Assembly (NCBI GenBank): GCA_036250225.1
Contig: JAPZLL010000038.1
Location: 62,001 to 126,000 of the forward strand
DNA length: 64,000 nt
Source of the DNA: Cercophora sp. LCS_1
Taxonomy: Eukaryota; Ascomycota; Sordariomycetes; Sordariales; Lasiosphaeriaceae
Reading direction: 5' to 3'
The translations under genes and the position numbers were made by a program. Below, piece by piece: positions 44,861-55,783 of this stretch (within the stretch, counting starts at the first letter, position 1; every line of letters begins with the position of its first letter). The notes beneath the pieces are model-generated. The model was given only the letters and a program-made list of their open reading frames with translations, did no database searches and was not told the DNA's origin.

Positions 44861-46418
44861 ATCGGCTGCTCCTCTGCCTCGCTGCTGGCTTTCCTGGTAT
44901 GCAGCGAAAGCAGTGAGTCCTAGACCTGCGAGGAGGCCGGCGACTCGAAGCCCTCGGGAAGCCAGTCTGCTAGTTGTCGTTAAGGCTTTATCCCGCGGTG
45001 GCCAAATTTGGTTTCGATGTGACGAACAACACCCTCAGATTACCCCACTTGCTGTGATGAAGACGCAAAGATTCGACTATCGGACGGCGAGGAGTTGAGC
45101 GGAAGAAGGGTTGTTGCGTTTTCGGCGTTGATTATCGCTATCGGTAATACCAGGAACTCGTTTCTTCGGATAGGGTGATCTCAGATTGTTGACCTTGATG
45201 ATGAGCTAGGAAGTGGCCGAAAAAGACCCAGCCTGGTGGCCAGCGTTGGGTGCCCAAGGAATGCCGCCGACGCGGGACAACATGGACCCTTGTAGGTGTG
45301 CGTCACTGGTTGATCGGGGCGGCTTGCTCCAACAGCCTTGGGGGCTTATCGCAAAACGGGCACCCGAATGGTCGCTGTGAGATTGTGCATGTGGAAACTT
45401 TGCTGAAAAGTCGGGGTACTCTTGAGGAAGGCGCCTGGACCAAGAAGAGATGAAAATCCAAAGGACCAGGAGCAAAACGAGCTGTGAATTAGCAACGAGC
45501 TTTGAGGCTGTGACCTCGCCTGCAGCGGAGGGTGTTGGATGAGTGGGTGAATGCCCAAGTTGGCAAGGTGGGTTCAGTGACTGGGATCGCGTCAGGTCAA
45601 GGATCCACTTATCCCGTCCTCGGCTCCCATCCAAGGCCCCACCCCCGTCTTTCGACCGTCGTGGGAAAGTTGAGACGGGATTCACCGGAGGCGCAGCTCT
45701 GCTTGATACATACTAACCGATAGGCCCTAATTACTCGCGAGAGGCGTATAAAGAAATAAGAGTATACTCAAAACCATTGCTCAACTTTGCCACAAACTTT
45801 AGAACACCGGGGGGGCACTTCCAAGCCACGTGCCGAGTGTAACTGGGCGCCGGGTTTCTCTTGCCAACCCGGAAATCAACGGAGTGTCATTGTCGAAGCA
45901 CGCAATGTATGAACCCGGGTCCCAAGACTCAGAACCCTAGTTGCAGTGCTGCAAGTGGGGAGTTTGCCATTCCACAATCTTTGAATGATTGGAGTGCCAT
46001 TTCACTTGCTGCTATCTGCTCTGCCTGCTCTGTGCTCAAGTTTTCGTGCGAACACAAACAAAAACCATGGTAAGCGCAATCCATCGGGGGCCAGACTAAG
46101 GACACCTTATCAGCTTGCTGTGTCTCTATGCAACGAATCCATTTTACGGAAATGATTGTCCATTCCATGCAGTATGAGGGTATCGGAGCTCGATGCAGGT
46201 ACCCGATTGAAAGCTTCTCAACGTCCAAACACTTCGGGAGCACAGCCTCCCCATTTGGTTGGGCCACGCATGAGGTCTAATCCGAAAACAACTTCTCCAA
46301 TATGTTACAGAGAAGCCTGCCCACCCGCTGCGTACATATACCGTAAGGCATGTCATCACTCATGCAAGAACACGTATTCTCCCGCGGATTCCTTCCATCC
46401 AGCCCTCCCGCCCGGTGA
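44861..46418. other. Intergenic 1.6 kb: E3 ligase promoter and FIS1 3' flank
   Basis: No gene is supported. A 159-codon minus-strand open frame (45206-45685) has a hydrophobic patch but unconvincing composition, no conserved motif and no splice context, so I did not call it. A CACGTG core lies at 45828-45833. Confidence 0.5.
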
Positions 46419-47045
46419 TTACCTCTTACGTCCCAGATTCCGAAGAAGAATACCGCCGATTACTCCAGCAGCAACCGCAACTCCACTGACGATAGCAACA
46501 CCCATCAGACCTTCCTTCGCCACCTTGTCGTCAATCAAAGACCGCAGATTCAGCGCCTGGAGATTCCCCGGCTCATTCTCGATCAGCAAATCGTTGTACT
46601 TCCTGGCTTGCCCGTAATTGCCCAGTTTGTAGTTCCCGAGTGCCAGATAGTAGAGACACTCTCGTCGGCGTTCAGGAGATGTGCGGAAGATTTCTGAGAG
46701 AAGCATGACACCAAGGTGCTGATCGGTGCGCGTGTTCGACTTCACCAGGCCCTAGAAGAGACTGTCAGCCGCAAGTCAGAAACCAGATCTGAAGCCGGAC
46801 TTACCCAGGCGTAGTTGAATTTGGTTTGCACACCGACCATGTCACCCTCTTTTTCGTACTGCGCCCTCAATACATCGAGCTCCGCCTGGCCTAGCGGGCT
46901 GCCAATTGTTAGCGAGTACCTTTCGAAAGGCTACAGCCTGGTCATCATGGTCCAACTCACGTCTCCGCGTCGATTGCATCTATACCGAGGTCAGCCAAAG
47001 TCATCCAACGGTGTGCTTGACCAACTCACATGGTAGTTGCGTCAT
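46419..47045 (-). CDS. fis1: Mitochondrial fission 1 protein FIS1
   Basis: Tail-anchored adaptor of the mitochondrial and peroxisomal outer membrane that recruits the fission machinery. Exons 47045-47030 (16 nt), 46979-46961 (19 nt), 46898-46805, 46751-46419; 153 aa, the usual length. Spliced N-terminus MTQLPYAIDAETPLGQAELD; TPR-like bundle with VQTKFNYAWGLVKSN, SERRRECLYYLALGNYKLGNY-type helices (here SPERRRECLYYLALGNYKL) and NLQALNLRSLIDDKV; then the C-terminal anchor GLMGVAIVSGVAVAAGVIGG followed by the basic RNLGRKR end. The first 35 coding bases lie on two very small exons, so single-frame gene finders would miss the start. It shares a 467 bp divergent promoter with SPC24. Confidence 0.93.
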
Positions 47046-47512
47046 GCCGGGCAAATTTCGTTTATTATACCGCCCTGGCCAATGCTTGAAATCGTGGCTC
47101 AAGATTGGCAATCCGTTCGAATTTCCCGCTCAGAAAGGACAGTAAGGTGGTTGGGGTTGAAAAGCACAACGCTGGCCGGAGCTCGGACGTTTTCGAGCAT
47201 GTGCCACCGATGACGAAGACCTGGTGGCCAAGGTGACCATTCCGATAAGATAAGGAGATCACTACCCCACCAAACCTGGCACCCCCGTCCAGTCCGGTTC
47301 CATGCCGTCGCCCCGGTGACCCGCAATTTGTTTAGACCAGCGAATTGCGCCAAACTCGACGTCGCAAGTTGCGACAGCACTCACACCCCAGATTCCGACA
47401 GCGTTGATCAAATCGAAGAATTCAACCCTCGAGTTTATACGAAAACAAACTCAACATAGGAACAATAGCCCGACACCCAACTCATACAAAATACATCGCC
47501 CCAACCTTCAAA
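47046..47512. promoter_or_regulatory. Divergent promoter of FIS1 and SPC24
   Basis: The two start codons face away from each other across 467 bp, so both promoters and 5'UTRs must fit here. I see no confident factor-binding site. Confidence 0.6.
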
Positions 47513-48160
47513 ATGCTCCTCGAGGAGGACCCCTCAACGGTTTGTGCCGTCGTTCTCCGCTGTTCCATCTCGCTAACCCCTTTCCAGCTCATCCGGCACA
47601 CGATCACAAACTTCAACATTGCCCCCGACAAACTCGCCGTCGCGCGCGTGTCCGAATCCCTGTCAACTCTTCAGCAGGCGCGCGACCTTCGCCTGCGCGA
47701 CGCCGAGACCTCGCTCAAGAAACTTGCTCGCAACCTGTCAACCCTTAAATCACAGCATGACGAACTTACATCAACACATTCTTCCGCCGCTCACGCGAGC
47801 GAGATCGCGCGTCTTGACACGCAAAAGTTCCGTATCGCCAAGGGTGTGTCGGACCTCGAGATGGAGACAGAGCGGTTGCAGGCGCAACAAGCCGAGCTGG
47901 CTGCAAGACTACAAGAGCTGGAATTGCAGGGCGTAGACGGTGGCGAGTTTGGAGTCAGCGGTGGAAGTGTGGAGGATGAGGTGTTACTGAGGCTCAAGGT
48001 GTACAGGAGCCTGGGTATCGACATTGAGAGGGACAACAAAGATGGGGAGTTCAATCGGGCTGTGGTGAGGAACGACCGGAAAGGCGATGTCCACGTCGTC
48101 AATATTGACAGGAAGTTCTCACGATATTTCTACGCGAATTACTTTTGGCAAATCCTATGA
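47513..48160 (+). CDS. spc24: Kinetochore protein Spc24 (NDC80 complex)
   Basis: Subunit of the NDC80 complex; pairs with Spc25 and links it to the inner kinetochore. Exons 47513-47539 and 47588-48160; 199 aa. The N-terminus MLLEEDPSTLIRHTITNFNI is characteristic of ascomycete Spc24. A long coiled coil (about 30-135) has heptad-like Leu/Ala spacing, and the C-terminal globular domain has LGIDIERD, NRAVVRNDRKGDVHVV and the end FSRYFYANYFWQIL. The 48-nt intron (47540-47587) has a GTTTGT donor, CTAAC branch and TTCCAG acceptor. It is a multiple of three and lacks stops; without splicing, 16 residues would be inserted just after DPST. Confidence 0.88.
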   Translation: MLLEEDPSTVCAVVLRCSISLTPFQLIRHTITNFNIAPDKLAVARVSESLSTLQQARDLRLRDAETSLKKLARNLSTLKSQHDELTSTHSSAAHASEIARLDTQKFRIAKGVSDLEMETERLQAQQAELAARLQELELQGVDGGEFGVSGGSVEDEVLLRLKVYRSLGIDIERDNKDGEFNRAVVRNDRKGDVHVVNIDRKFSRYFYANYFWQIL

Positions 48161-48432
48161 ACGGATGGGCAGTGTCGGGGCGTTCGGAGTTGAGGTGCCA
48201 AATCGGAGAAAAGCTGGAGCCTGGGTTATGTTATTACAAAGGGTTTGGATTTTTAATGTTACGATAACACAAATTAGGCCCGCCTGCTGAAGAATGCCTC
48301 GCCAAGTTAATGACTGATTAACAATTACGAAACGCCGTACATGTTCCGTCAACTCTACCCCTAAGCAAACCTTGGTCAATAACCAGTCGACAGCAGCAGG
48401 ATATACACTCTAAAACTTGGAAAGCTCTACTG

Positions 48433-49356
48433 CTACGTGGTGGGCTTCCTCTCTGACCTTGGTGAAATGAGATCGGGGAAATACCCGTTGTTTGGATCCA
48501 GCGATGTTAAAGCATCCGGAAGCTGAATGTGCTGGCTGAGTCGCCTACTCCCTGGAGAGATGAGTAGCTTTCCAGGACTACGGGTCCCACTCCCGGAGCT
48601 GAACCTCTTCCACCTCTCGCGATCTGGCGACTGGTCGTTCCGGCCATGGATATGCGTGGACGTCAGCCAGGTGGTCTCACTGGGGGTAAAGGGTCCAAGA
48701 CTCTGCGATCGCTGGTGGCTGTGACGAGATGCTCTCGATTGAGACCCTCGTGTTTCAACTGGGAGCTCGAGTCGAGAGTTGATATTTGTCCAATTTCCAT
48801 CGTCGTCCTGGTCGTCTAACCTCCAGCCTCCCACGCCCTCGAAATCCCGATCCATGCCAGATGAAGGTGTTACAAATGTCTCGTTGATCTCGGCCACTTC
48901 GTCCTCGTTAATAGGGGTGATGGTCCCGCGTGAGCCGAGAGACACTTGACTCGAACGAGAGGAGTGTCGAAGAGCAGCGCCAAACCCATAACTGCTCTTG
49001 CGCCGACGAGTGGCTGGGCTCTTGTAACCACTCCCGTGTCGAAATGGCGAGGCCCCGGTGGGGGTACTGTAGTCGCTTGAGCTTCCAACACTGCCGGCAG
49101 GAGATATCGGGGTCTTAAAGCCATCGCGTGACTGTCTTCGTCGGTGAAACTCGTCGGGGAGCATCTGAGACTTTGACCGCCCGGTAAAGTATTGGGGAAT
49201 CATGCCAAGCGCAATGTCGACATAAACAGCGGCGACCCGGAACATGAGGACCGAAAATGCTAGCGCTGAAGTGATGCCCGCGAAGATGGCCAGAGGTACC
49301 GTGAAAACGCAGAGGAACGGGACAACAAGCCCGTGAACTGGGTTGAGAAGCGCCAT
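48433..49356 (-). CDS. Predicted membrane protein with Ser/Arg-rich tail, function unknown
   Basis: Single open frame, 307 aa from ATG 49356 (five more codons upstream reach only a TTG). Two closely spaced hydrophobic helices occupy residues about 8-50 (VVPFLCVFTVPLAIFAGITS and SVLMFRVAAVYVDIALGM), probably a hairpin anchor. The rest is a polar tail rich in Ser, Arg, Gly and Pro with many possible phosphorylation sites (RRRKSS, RSQSLG, SPGSRRLS). I do not recognise a named domain. Ordered hydrophobic start, intact length and placement suggest a real gene. Divergent from SCN1. Confidence 0.65.
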   Translation of the reverse strand: MALLNPVHGLVVPFLCVFTVPLAIFAGITSALAFSVLMFRVAAVYVDIALGMIPQYFTGRSKSQMLPDEFHRRRQSRDGFKTPISPAGSVGSSSDYSTPTGASPFRHGSGYKSPATRRRKSSYGFGAALRHSSRSSQVSLGSRGTITPINEDEVAEINETFVTPSSGMDRDFEGVGGWRLDDQDDDGNWTNINSRLELPVETRGSQSRASRHSHQRSQSLGPFTPSETTWLTSTHIHGRNDQSPDRERWKRFSSGSGTRSPGKLLISPGSRRLSQHIQLPDALTSLDPNNGYFPDLISPRSERKPTT

Positions 49357-50574
49357 TGTATCGTCAAGCAAGCCGGGTTATTCCCACTCTGTTGGTCGTT
49401 GAGTTCACTGCTGCGTCCGACAGCCCACCACATAACCAAATCGGTCAGCCGGTTGTTCCAGTCGCGGATTATTCAAGGACATATCCCCAGACACCGCAGG
49501 CCAAAGGATGCACAAGATATCGTTGGAACAACTCGCGGGGGCTTTGCGAGAGTCATAGTCCTGGCCAAAAGAGGGGTCATGACATGGGTAGGAAAGGACG
49601 GCGGCAGATGGAGAAGGTGTTGGTTTGGATGTTAGCTAACTGCAGCATGTTTTGCGCTGCTGAGATAAAGCATGTGAACATTGGCCCCTCAGTGGCGCGG
49701 TCCAGCCAGCTGGGCAATAGCTTGGTTACAGGGGTCCAAGCTCGAGCACAGGGGGGTTGAACTCCCATGCGGCGCGCCTGCGATACGGGAGCCGATCTCC
49801 GAATCGTCCGATCATCTTAGTGCCTACCGTAGGTTGAGAATCTACTCTACGACAGCACGGGTCGGGCCCAGTCTGCATTCTGCCGTGGTCCACCGTCGGA
49901 AACTTGTCCAGAACCCTTCCATAGCCCATCTAGTGATCTTACCACTGGAAAGTTTAATTCCATTACTTAGATGTTATTAGTTCGACCGATCGGCTCGAGT
50001 TCGTCTCCCGCTTGGAAGGTAATGCTTCGATTCCCTGTCGCGTTGAATGTTGCCTTCCCTTGCTTGATGGTAGTGGCTGTCGAGCAAAGCTTCACATACA
50101 TGCTAGAATCGATATATCTGCAAGGGCAGTATTTATATCAAGGTAAGGGTAGCGCTCTGCACCTCGGGATTCTGTTGAGCACCTAGTCGACTGTATCTTT
50201 CTTCGTGCTGCGCGGTGCTTCATTCAAGGTCCCCGTTCACAGATAAGTACTCAAATCATATCCGACCTACCTACCTACTGGCTATCGTTCTCGGGTAGTG
50301 CTTTTGTAAGTAGGTGCATTTAGGTGGGGGAGCTCACTTCCTTCCCGAGGGTGGGGTACCCGTGAGGAGAGACTCTGCACCAATAGCCCTGTCCCGTCCC
50401 GGCGCTAAATGAGGGGTCGCTGTTCGATGGGTTTCCTTGCTTGACATCATTCCCCAAGAAGCTCCCCTCTACCTCCCAACCGCAGCCAAGTCCGCCTCAA
50501 CCCCCAACTCAATCCTCTAAACAGAGTTCGCACCGCCCAGGCTGCCCGACCGACAACGACTATTCCTGCTTACC
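49357..50574. other. Divergent intergenic region between membrane protein and SCN1
   Basis: No gene is supported. A run of ACCTACCTACCTACT lies at 50265-50279, with partial inverted copies at about 50308-50325. Confidence 0.5.
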
Positions 50575-51846
50575 ATGTGCCCGACCGGTGACCAAATGCA
50601 GACGCCGTCCCTTGAGAACAGGGCGGTGCCTGAAGGTCCGTCTACGAATACTGAGCCGTTTCCATGGCAATTTGGCGCATACGACGCGCATTGCCACCCA
50701 ACCGATACGATGGCGTCAATCTCCAGTATAAACGGCATGAAGGCCCAGGCCTTGACTATTATGGCCACCCGTGCCGAGGACCAGGATCTTGTGTCGTCGC
50801 TTGCCGCCCAACAAGGAATTACAAGCTCCGATGACTTGGCTGAGGCTGGTCCGGGGCCATCGAGAAAAGTTATTCCGGCTTTCGGGTGGCACCCCTGGTT
50901 TTCTCATGTCTTCTACGACGACACAGCCAAGGAGCCAACATACGATGCTTCGAAATCCGGCGCAGAGGAAAAGACGAGGCATTACCAAAGTGTCCTGACA
51001 CATTCTCCGGATTCCGACTTCATTGCGTCGTTACCCACTCCGCGACCGCTCAGCGGGTTCATCTCTGAGACTCGTGGCCGTCTCCTTGCAAATCAAACCG
51101 CCCTCGTTGGCGAGATTGGTCTTGACAAAGCGTTCCGGTTGCCCATGGGTTGGAATCAAACAGAGGCATCTCTCGAGCGCGAGGAAGGCTTAACGCCGGG
51201 TGGCAGAGAAGGCAGATTGCTGAGTCCGCACCACGTTGTGATGCCCCACCAAGTGCAAGTCCTTAAAGCACAGTTGGCGCTGGCCGGGGAGCTGGGGCGT
51301 GCAGTCAGCGTGCATGGTGTGCAGGCGCACGGGGTCTTGTTCGACGCTTTCTCTTCGCTCTGGGAGGGTCATGAGAAAGAGGTTATCTCACGTCGCAAGC
51401 AACGGTTGGTTGCCAAAGGCGCCGAGGACTTCTCATCTAGTGAGGATGAGTATGACGATGACATTGGCACTGGGAGCAAAAAGCAAGGCGGCACAAAACC
51501 GTACCAACAGAAACCCTTCCCGCCACGTGTATGCCTCCACTCGTTCAGCGGGCCACCTCAGATGGTGAGGCAGTACCTGAACCCTGCGATCCCTTCCCAG
51601 ATCTACTTCTCATTCTCCATGGTCGTCAATCTTTCTTCCGACGGACTTGAAAGCAAATTCGCCGATGTCGTAAAGACGTGTCCCGACAATCGTATACTCA
51701 TTGAGAGTGATATCCACACAGCCGGCGATGAGATGGACGAACTTCTCGAGCGAATGTATCGGGAAGTGTGCCGTATCAAACAGTGGACGCTGGAAGAAGG
51801 CGTGCGAAGGATACAGAAGAATTACATCGAGTTTATATTCGGCTGA
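50575..51846 (+). CDS. scn1: TatD-like metal-dependent hydrolase, Cut9-interacting Scn1 type
   Basis: TatD-family phosphohydrolase fold; fission yeast Scn1 interacts genetically with the APC/C subunit Cut9. Single exon, 423 aa. Metal-site motifs visible: DAHCHPTD near residue 37, GEIGLD near 182, VSVHGVQ near 245, CLHSFSGPP near 322 and ESDIH near 382, matching the order HxH, E, H, H, D of the TatD TIM barrel. Family-typical insertions include an acidic SSSEDEYDDD loop near 290. The C-terminal EEGVRRIQKNYIEFIFG is a typical TatD end (partner helix with N-F). ATG 50575 precedes PWQFGAYDAHCHPTD at the spacing seen in relatives. Nuclease activity or a cell-cycle role is inferred from the family. 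Confidence 0.86.
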   Translation: MCPTGDQMQTPSLENRAVPEGPSTNTEPFPWQFGAYDAHCHPTDTMASISSINGMKAQALTIMATRAEDQDLVSSLAAQQGITSSDDLAEAGPGPSRKVIPAFGWHPWFSHVFYDDTAKEPTYDASKSGAEEKTRHYQSVLTHSPDSDFIASLPTPRPLSGFISETRGRLLANQTALVGEIGLDKAFRLPMGWNQTEASLEREEGLTPGGREGRLLSPHHVVMPHQVQVLKAQLALAGELGRAVSVHGVQAHGVLFDAFSSLWEGHEKEVISRRKQRLVAKGAEDFSSSEDEYDDDIGTGSKKQGGTKPYQQKPFPPRVCLHSFSGPPQMVRQYLNPAIPSQIYFSFSMVVNLSSDGLESKFADVVKTCPDNRILIESDIHTAGDEMDELLERMYREVCRIKQWTLEEGVRRIQKNYIEFIFG

Positions 51847-53310
51847 TGAAACAGCGGAATGTGCCATCTCGTCTTCTGCGCGGTGGACGTCAGTTAGAGT
51901 TCCAATTGTCGTCCGCAAGACGTGCAGCGTCAGCAGCCAAACCGATGTGTCACAGCAGGTAGCGTTGCACTTTCCAATACATCAAATTTTCAGGGCATGG
52001 CGCCCCCCTGCCTCTCAGTGAAAAGGAGCCCAGCATCCAAGGCTGTTGTTATCGACTCAATTGTATCTAACATGGAGTTTGCCGTACCGGCAACACATGG
52101 GGCTGAGAAGGTTCGGGTAGTCACCCCGTTTTCGTCACGGAAACCCCTCACCTGTCCAGTCTGGAGGCCCTTTAGCCCTGCGTTTTGTCATGCTGGTGAG
52201 ACAAGTCGGCGTACTTAGGGGCGAGAGAAGCGAGTACGGCACCGCGACGGCCAAATAGTCAAGCTAATGGGAGGGGCCCAGATCCCTGTGAGGGTGAAAT
52301 TCTCCGAGATATCACCAGACGGGGTCCTTTGTGCTGTGAGGTGCTCACGTAATCATCCCTGTTGGATCAAGAAAATGCCGGAACTCATTCCGCGCCTGAC
52401 CTGCTTCGCTACCCGCAACGAAGTGGGATGCGCACAAACATGGGCTGCATGGCCACCTACCTACCGGCTTCCCCGCTGCTGGACGCCACTGGATACTTGA
52501 TGGTAGTGTGCAAGGCGACCTTTAGGGGGAATTTTGGATAACAACGGGACAGCGACGGTGCGTGACTGCAAGGGCTTTTTGGGAGGCAATCTGTTCTTGC
52601 GGAAATGTGCCACCCTCGTCAGAAGCGTGGATGGGGACCGATGACGACGAGGTCAAGGAAGCAGGTGGTGAGCTGGTCCCTCGGCTCGGTTTCTCTAATC
52701 AGAACAAATGGCGGTTCGTTGACCGTCGTCGTTCCTCGGACCCCTCGGTTACGTTAAGAACCTCTGGAATTAGTCTCGCCAAACCGTCGCATGCTTTGGT
52801 TTCTGGAGTTGACATCCTGCTGCTTGGCCGAGGGGCATGTCTGAAGGTACCGGGAACGCCTGCCCTGTCTTTGGCTCCCTGGCCCTGTCTAGGAACAGCA
52901 GCAACAAGCAGCCACGGCAAGTCATAGTAAAGCGTCGGCCACCCAGGTTCTGGCTCGAAGTTTCCCCTCATCCACGCCCTGGCAGAAATCGGTTTTATGT
53001 TCTCTTATTCCCATCTCCGCCGATCCCACCAGCTCCAACTGTTTCTCGTTTGCTCTTTCCCTCCCAGTGCAATTGCTGCTTCCTGCAACCCTTATTTCCA
53101 GTGTCGCCCAGCCGCCGTCATACCATCTGCTGTCTGCTCCCCACCCACTGCAAGCTCGTGCGGTCGGCGCTCTTATTCCCGAGAAAGGCGTTTGCGGTAG
53201 ATTCGGACGAGGCTCCGACCGCCATTGACCGGTCACCTTTGGTGTCAAGGGAATTCCCTGGTCGGGCTGGGCTTTTGCGGGAGCCCCGACGCCTAACTTT
53301 CGGGGCCCCC
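51847..53310. other. Intergenic 1.5 kb upstream of Zn2Cys6 regulator
   Basis: No gene is supported. The open frame continues upstream of 53311 to about 52837 but without an ATG of its own, so this is probably leader or promoter. A CACCTACCTACC element lies at 52454-52465. Confidence 0.5.
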
Positions 53311-55783
53311 ATGTTCCCTGTTGCCAAGATGAACGCCAACACGATGGAAAGTGCTCTCGGCCAAACACCAAACTCGGTCGGCTCATCAACAATATACGCA
53401 TCATCGCCCGCCCCGCCTCTGCATGCTCATTTGAGCCCCTATCACTACATTTCCGATGCAAGCACCGCAGCGGGTTATGACGGGGGCGTAATTCACCAAT
53501 TGGCTCCCTATAGTACTAAGGACTATGACCAGTATAGCCCGGCCAACGACAGAACGCTGCGCCGGGAAGCACACCGGCGGACGCTGAGTGCCGGAAACAG
53601 CAGCGCCAGCAGCACCGGCCTTGGCAGCCGGGCCCGTGACCGGGACAGCACCACGGCTTCCCCGACTGCGGAAGGTCAATCGCTCAAAAAGAAGCAGAAA
53701 CGGAACAAGCCAACCTTGTCGTGTTTTGAGTGCGTCGAACGGAAAACCAAGGCAAGTCTGTGGTTTAGTTCAGTGCACCTGAGCGGCCTCGCACCATGCA
53801 ACTTGACTTATGATACCTTGACCTCATGCGAGACAATCAACCTTGGCGGTCGACTATCACTCATTGTCTCTGAGCTTTTTTTCCTATTGGCGTTATCATC
53901 ATAGACCTTTTGTTTTAGTCCATACCAAGGGCAATACCACCATCCTGTAGCCTCGGCACAACTGGTAACTTTCGTGCTGACGGCTTGACCAGTGCGATAG
54001 AGGCAGACCACACTGCATTGCATGTATGTAATTGTGTGTCCCTGTTTGGCAAACTCCTAATGGTACTAGGCATCAAACGTCAGACGGAATGCAAATACGC
54101 TCACGTTGCTAACCTGCTTGAGTCAGCCAATATTCCCATCTAAGCGATGTTGACAGTCACTGACGTGGTTGTAGGGAGACGACAAGAACTTCAGCTAATG
54201 GTCGGCGTATGACCAAGGCGCCAAAGAAGAGGCTGGGCACCCAAAGATTATCCATTCCGAACGTTGCAGATCGGGGGTTCAACACAAACCGAATCAACTC
54301 GCTGAGTTCGGCCGCCATTGCTACCTCGACTGGGCTTATCTCCAATGTTCCCTACTCTGCGCCAGGAGCATCCAATGTTTTTGGTATTGGTTCTGAACAC
54401 CCATTTGCCAATTATTGGACATGCTCTGGGGGGTTGTCGGAGGTGCTTTCGGTCCTACCAGGAAAGCGACAGGCCGATATCCTCCTTGGCAGCTATTTCG
54501 AGTGCGTAGACCCGGTGTATCCGATGCTTCATCGCCAGACATTCTACGCAGAGTACGAGCACTTCTGGTCTACTGGCATGGTGGAAAAGAACCAGACGGA
54601 TTCCGCGTTTGTGGCGCTGTTGTTTGCGATGCTGGCCTTGGGCACTCAGTTCGTCACAACGACGTCGCCTCCTGAGCGAAAATCAACAGCCGAATTTTAT
54701 GCCTCGGCAAGCAATCAAGCACTACGAATGAGCTCATATCTCAGCACCGCTTCCATTAAATCCATCCAAGCGATGGTGCTTATTACCTATTTCCTCATCA
54801 ACGATCAACACGCTTCGGATGGTTGGGCTTTTGCGGGCATTCTAATGCGTCAAGCATATGCCATGGGTCTCCATCGAGACCCTAACATTGGTAACTATTA
54901 CTTATTATTTACCAAACTACCACTAACGCACGCAGTCGTCCCCAATGCCAGTTTGTTTGACAAACAACAGCGCCGCAAGGTGTGGCAAGCAGTTCTGCTT
55001 CAGGACACTTTCCTAACTGTGCTGCTTTCGCTTCCGCCTTCGGCCACGCATACGGATGTGTTAGTCGAGGACCTCCACGAAGCAGATTCCACATCGATTG
55101 CCTCCGATGATCCTACCGATACGGCATACATTCGGGGCTCATGGACTCTTGCGAATCTAGTCCAGGAAACCATTTGCTCTCCACGCTCCCTCGACGTACC
55201 AATCTGCACTACTGCGAGGCACAAAACTAAGCTCGTTGCTGATTTCCGCGCAGTTTACCGTTCCTTCCCTGACATATTTCGCTCATGGGATGCTGACGCT
55301 CTCGCCCAACTCGCACAGAACAACAAACGCGTGGTGCGCCAAACCCTGTTTCTCAGCAGTAACTACTTTCACAATCTCATGCTAGTGTACGCATCCGAAG
55401 GGTCGGACGTCCCGGTGAATGTGCGAGGGACACTAGAGGCGGCGCACGATGCAATTACGGCATTTTTCGTCCTCTTCACCTTATTTGAGCCCGAAGCAAG
55501 AGTATGGTGGGTATTCAACCACCGGGCGTTTCTCGAGGCACTGTGTATCGGAAATGTCTTGAACGAAGTAGCCCGGGACCCTGAGACAAGTGACGCCTTG
55601 ACGAAAGACCCGTTGTTTGTTAGGGCGAGAGGGGATATACGTGAGTGAGAACCTTTGGTTGACCAAGAAGAAGGTGATTGACCAGTTTTAGACCGAATGG
55701 TGGAGATAATGCAGATGATGAGCGAGCAGTCTGAGACCGCGAGAACACGGGTGCAGGTTTTGAGCGAGCTGTTGACAACATGA
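53311..55783 (+). CDS. Zn2Cys6 transcription factor with fungal-specific middle domain
   Basis: Nuclear DNA-binding regulator. Exons 53311-53751, 53993-54023, 54070-54121, 54175-54890, 54936-55640, 55692-55783; 678 aa. N-terminus is Ser/Tyr-rich and disordered, then a basic KKKQKRNK patch precedes the zinc cluster at about 138-165: CFECVERKTKC then DRGRPHC and IACIKRQTEC, all six Cys spaced as in Gal4-type clusters. Introns 1 and 2 both cut the cluster. Intron 1 (53752-53992) is 241 nt with a GC donor, AAG|GCAAGT. The fungal-specific domain (about 280-560) has YFECVDPVYPMLHRQTFYAE and AYAMGLHRDP. Intron 4 is 45 nt, stop-free and in frame. The last intron restores DIHRMVEIMQMMSEQ. Start could also be ATG 53329. 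Target genes unknown. Confidence 0.88.

Noticed and set aside
45206..45685. 159-codon minus-strand open frame with a hydrophobic patch
   Set aside because: Composition and lack of any conserved motif do not support a gene; could be rechecked with transcript data.
52837..53310. Upstream continuation of the Zn2Cys6 open frame
   Set aside because: No ATG of its own and low-complexity Pro/Phe/Ser-rich content; treated as leader.
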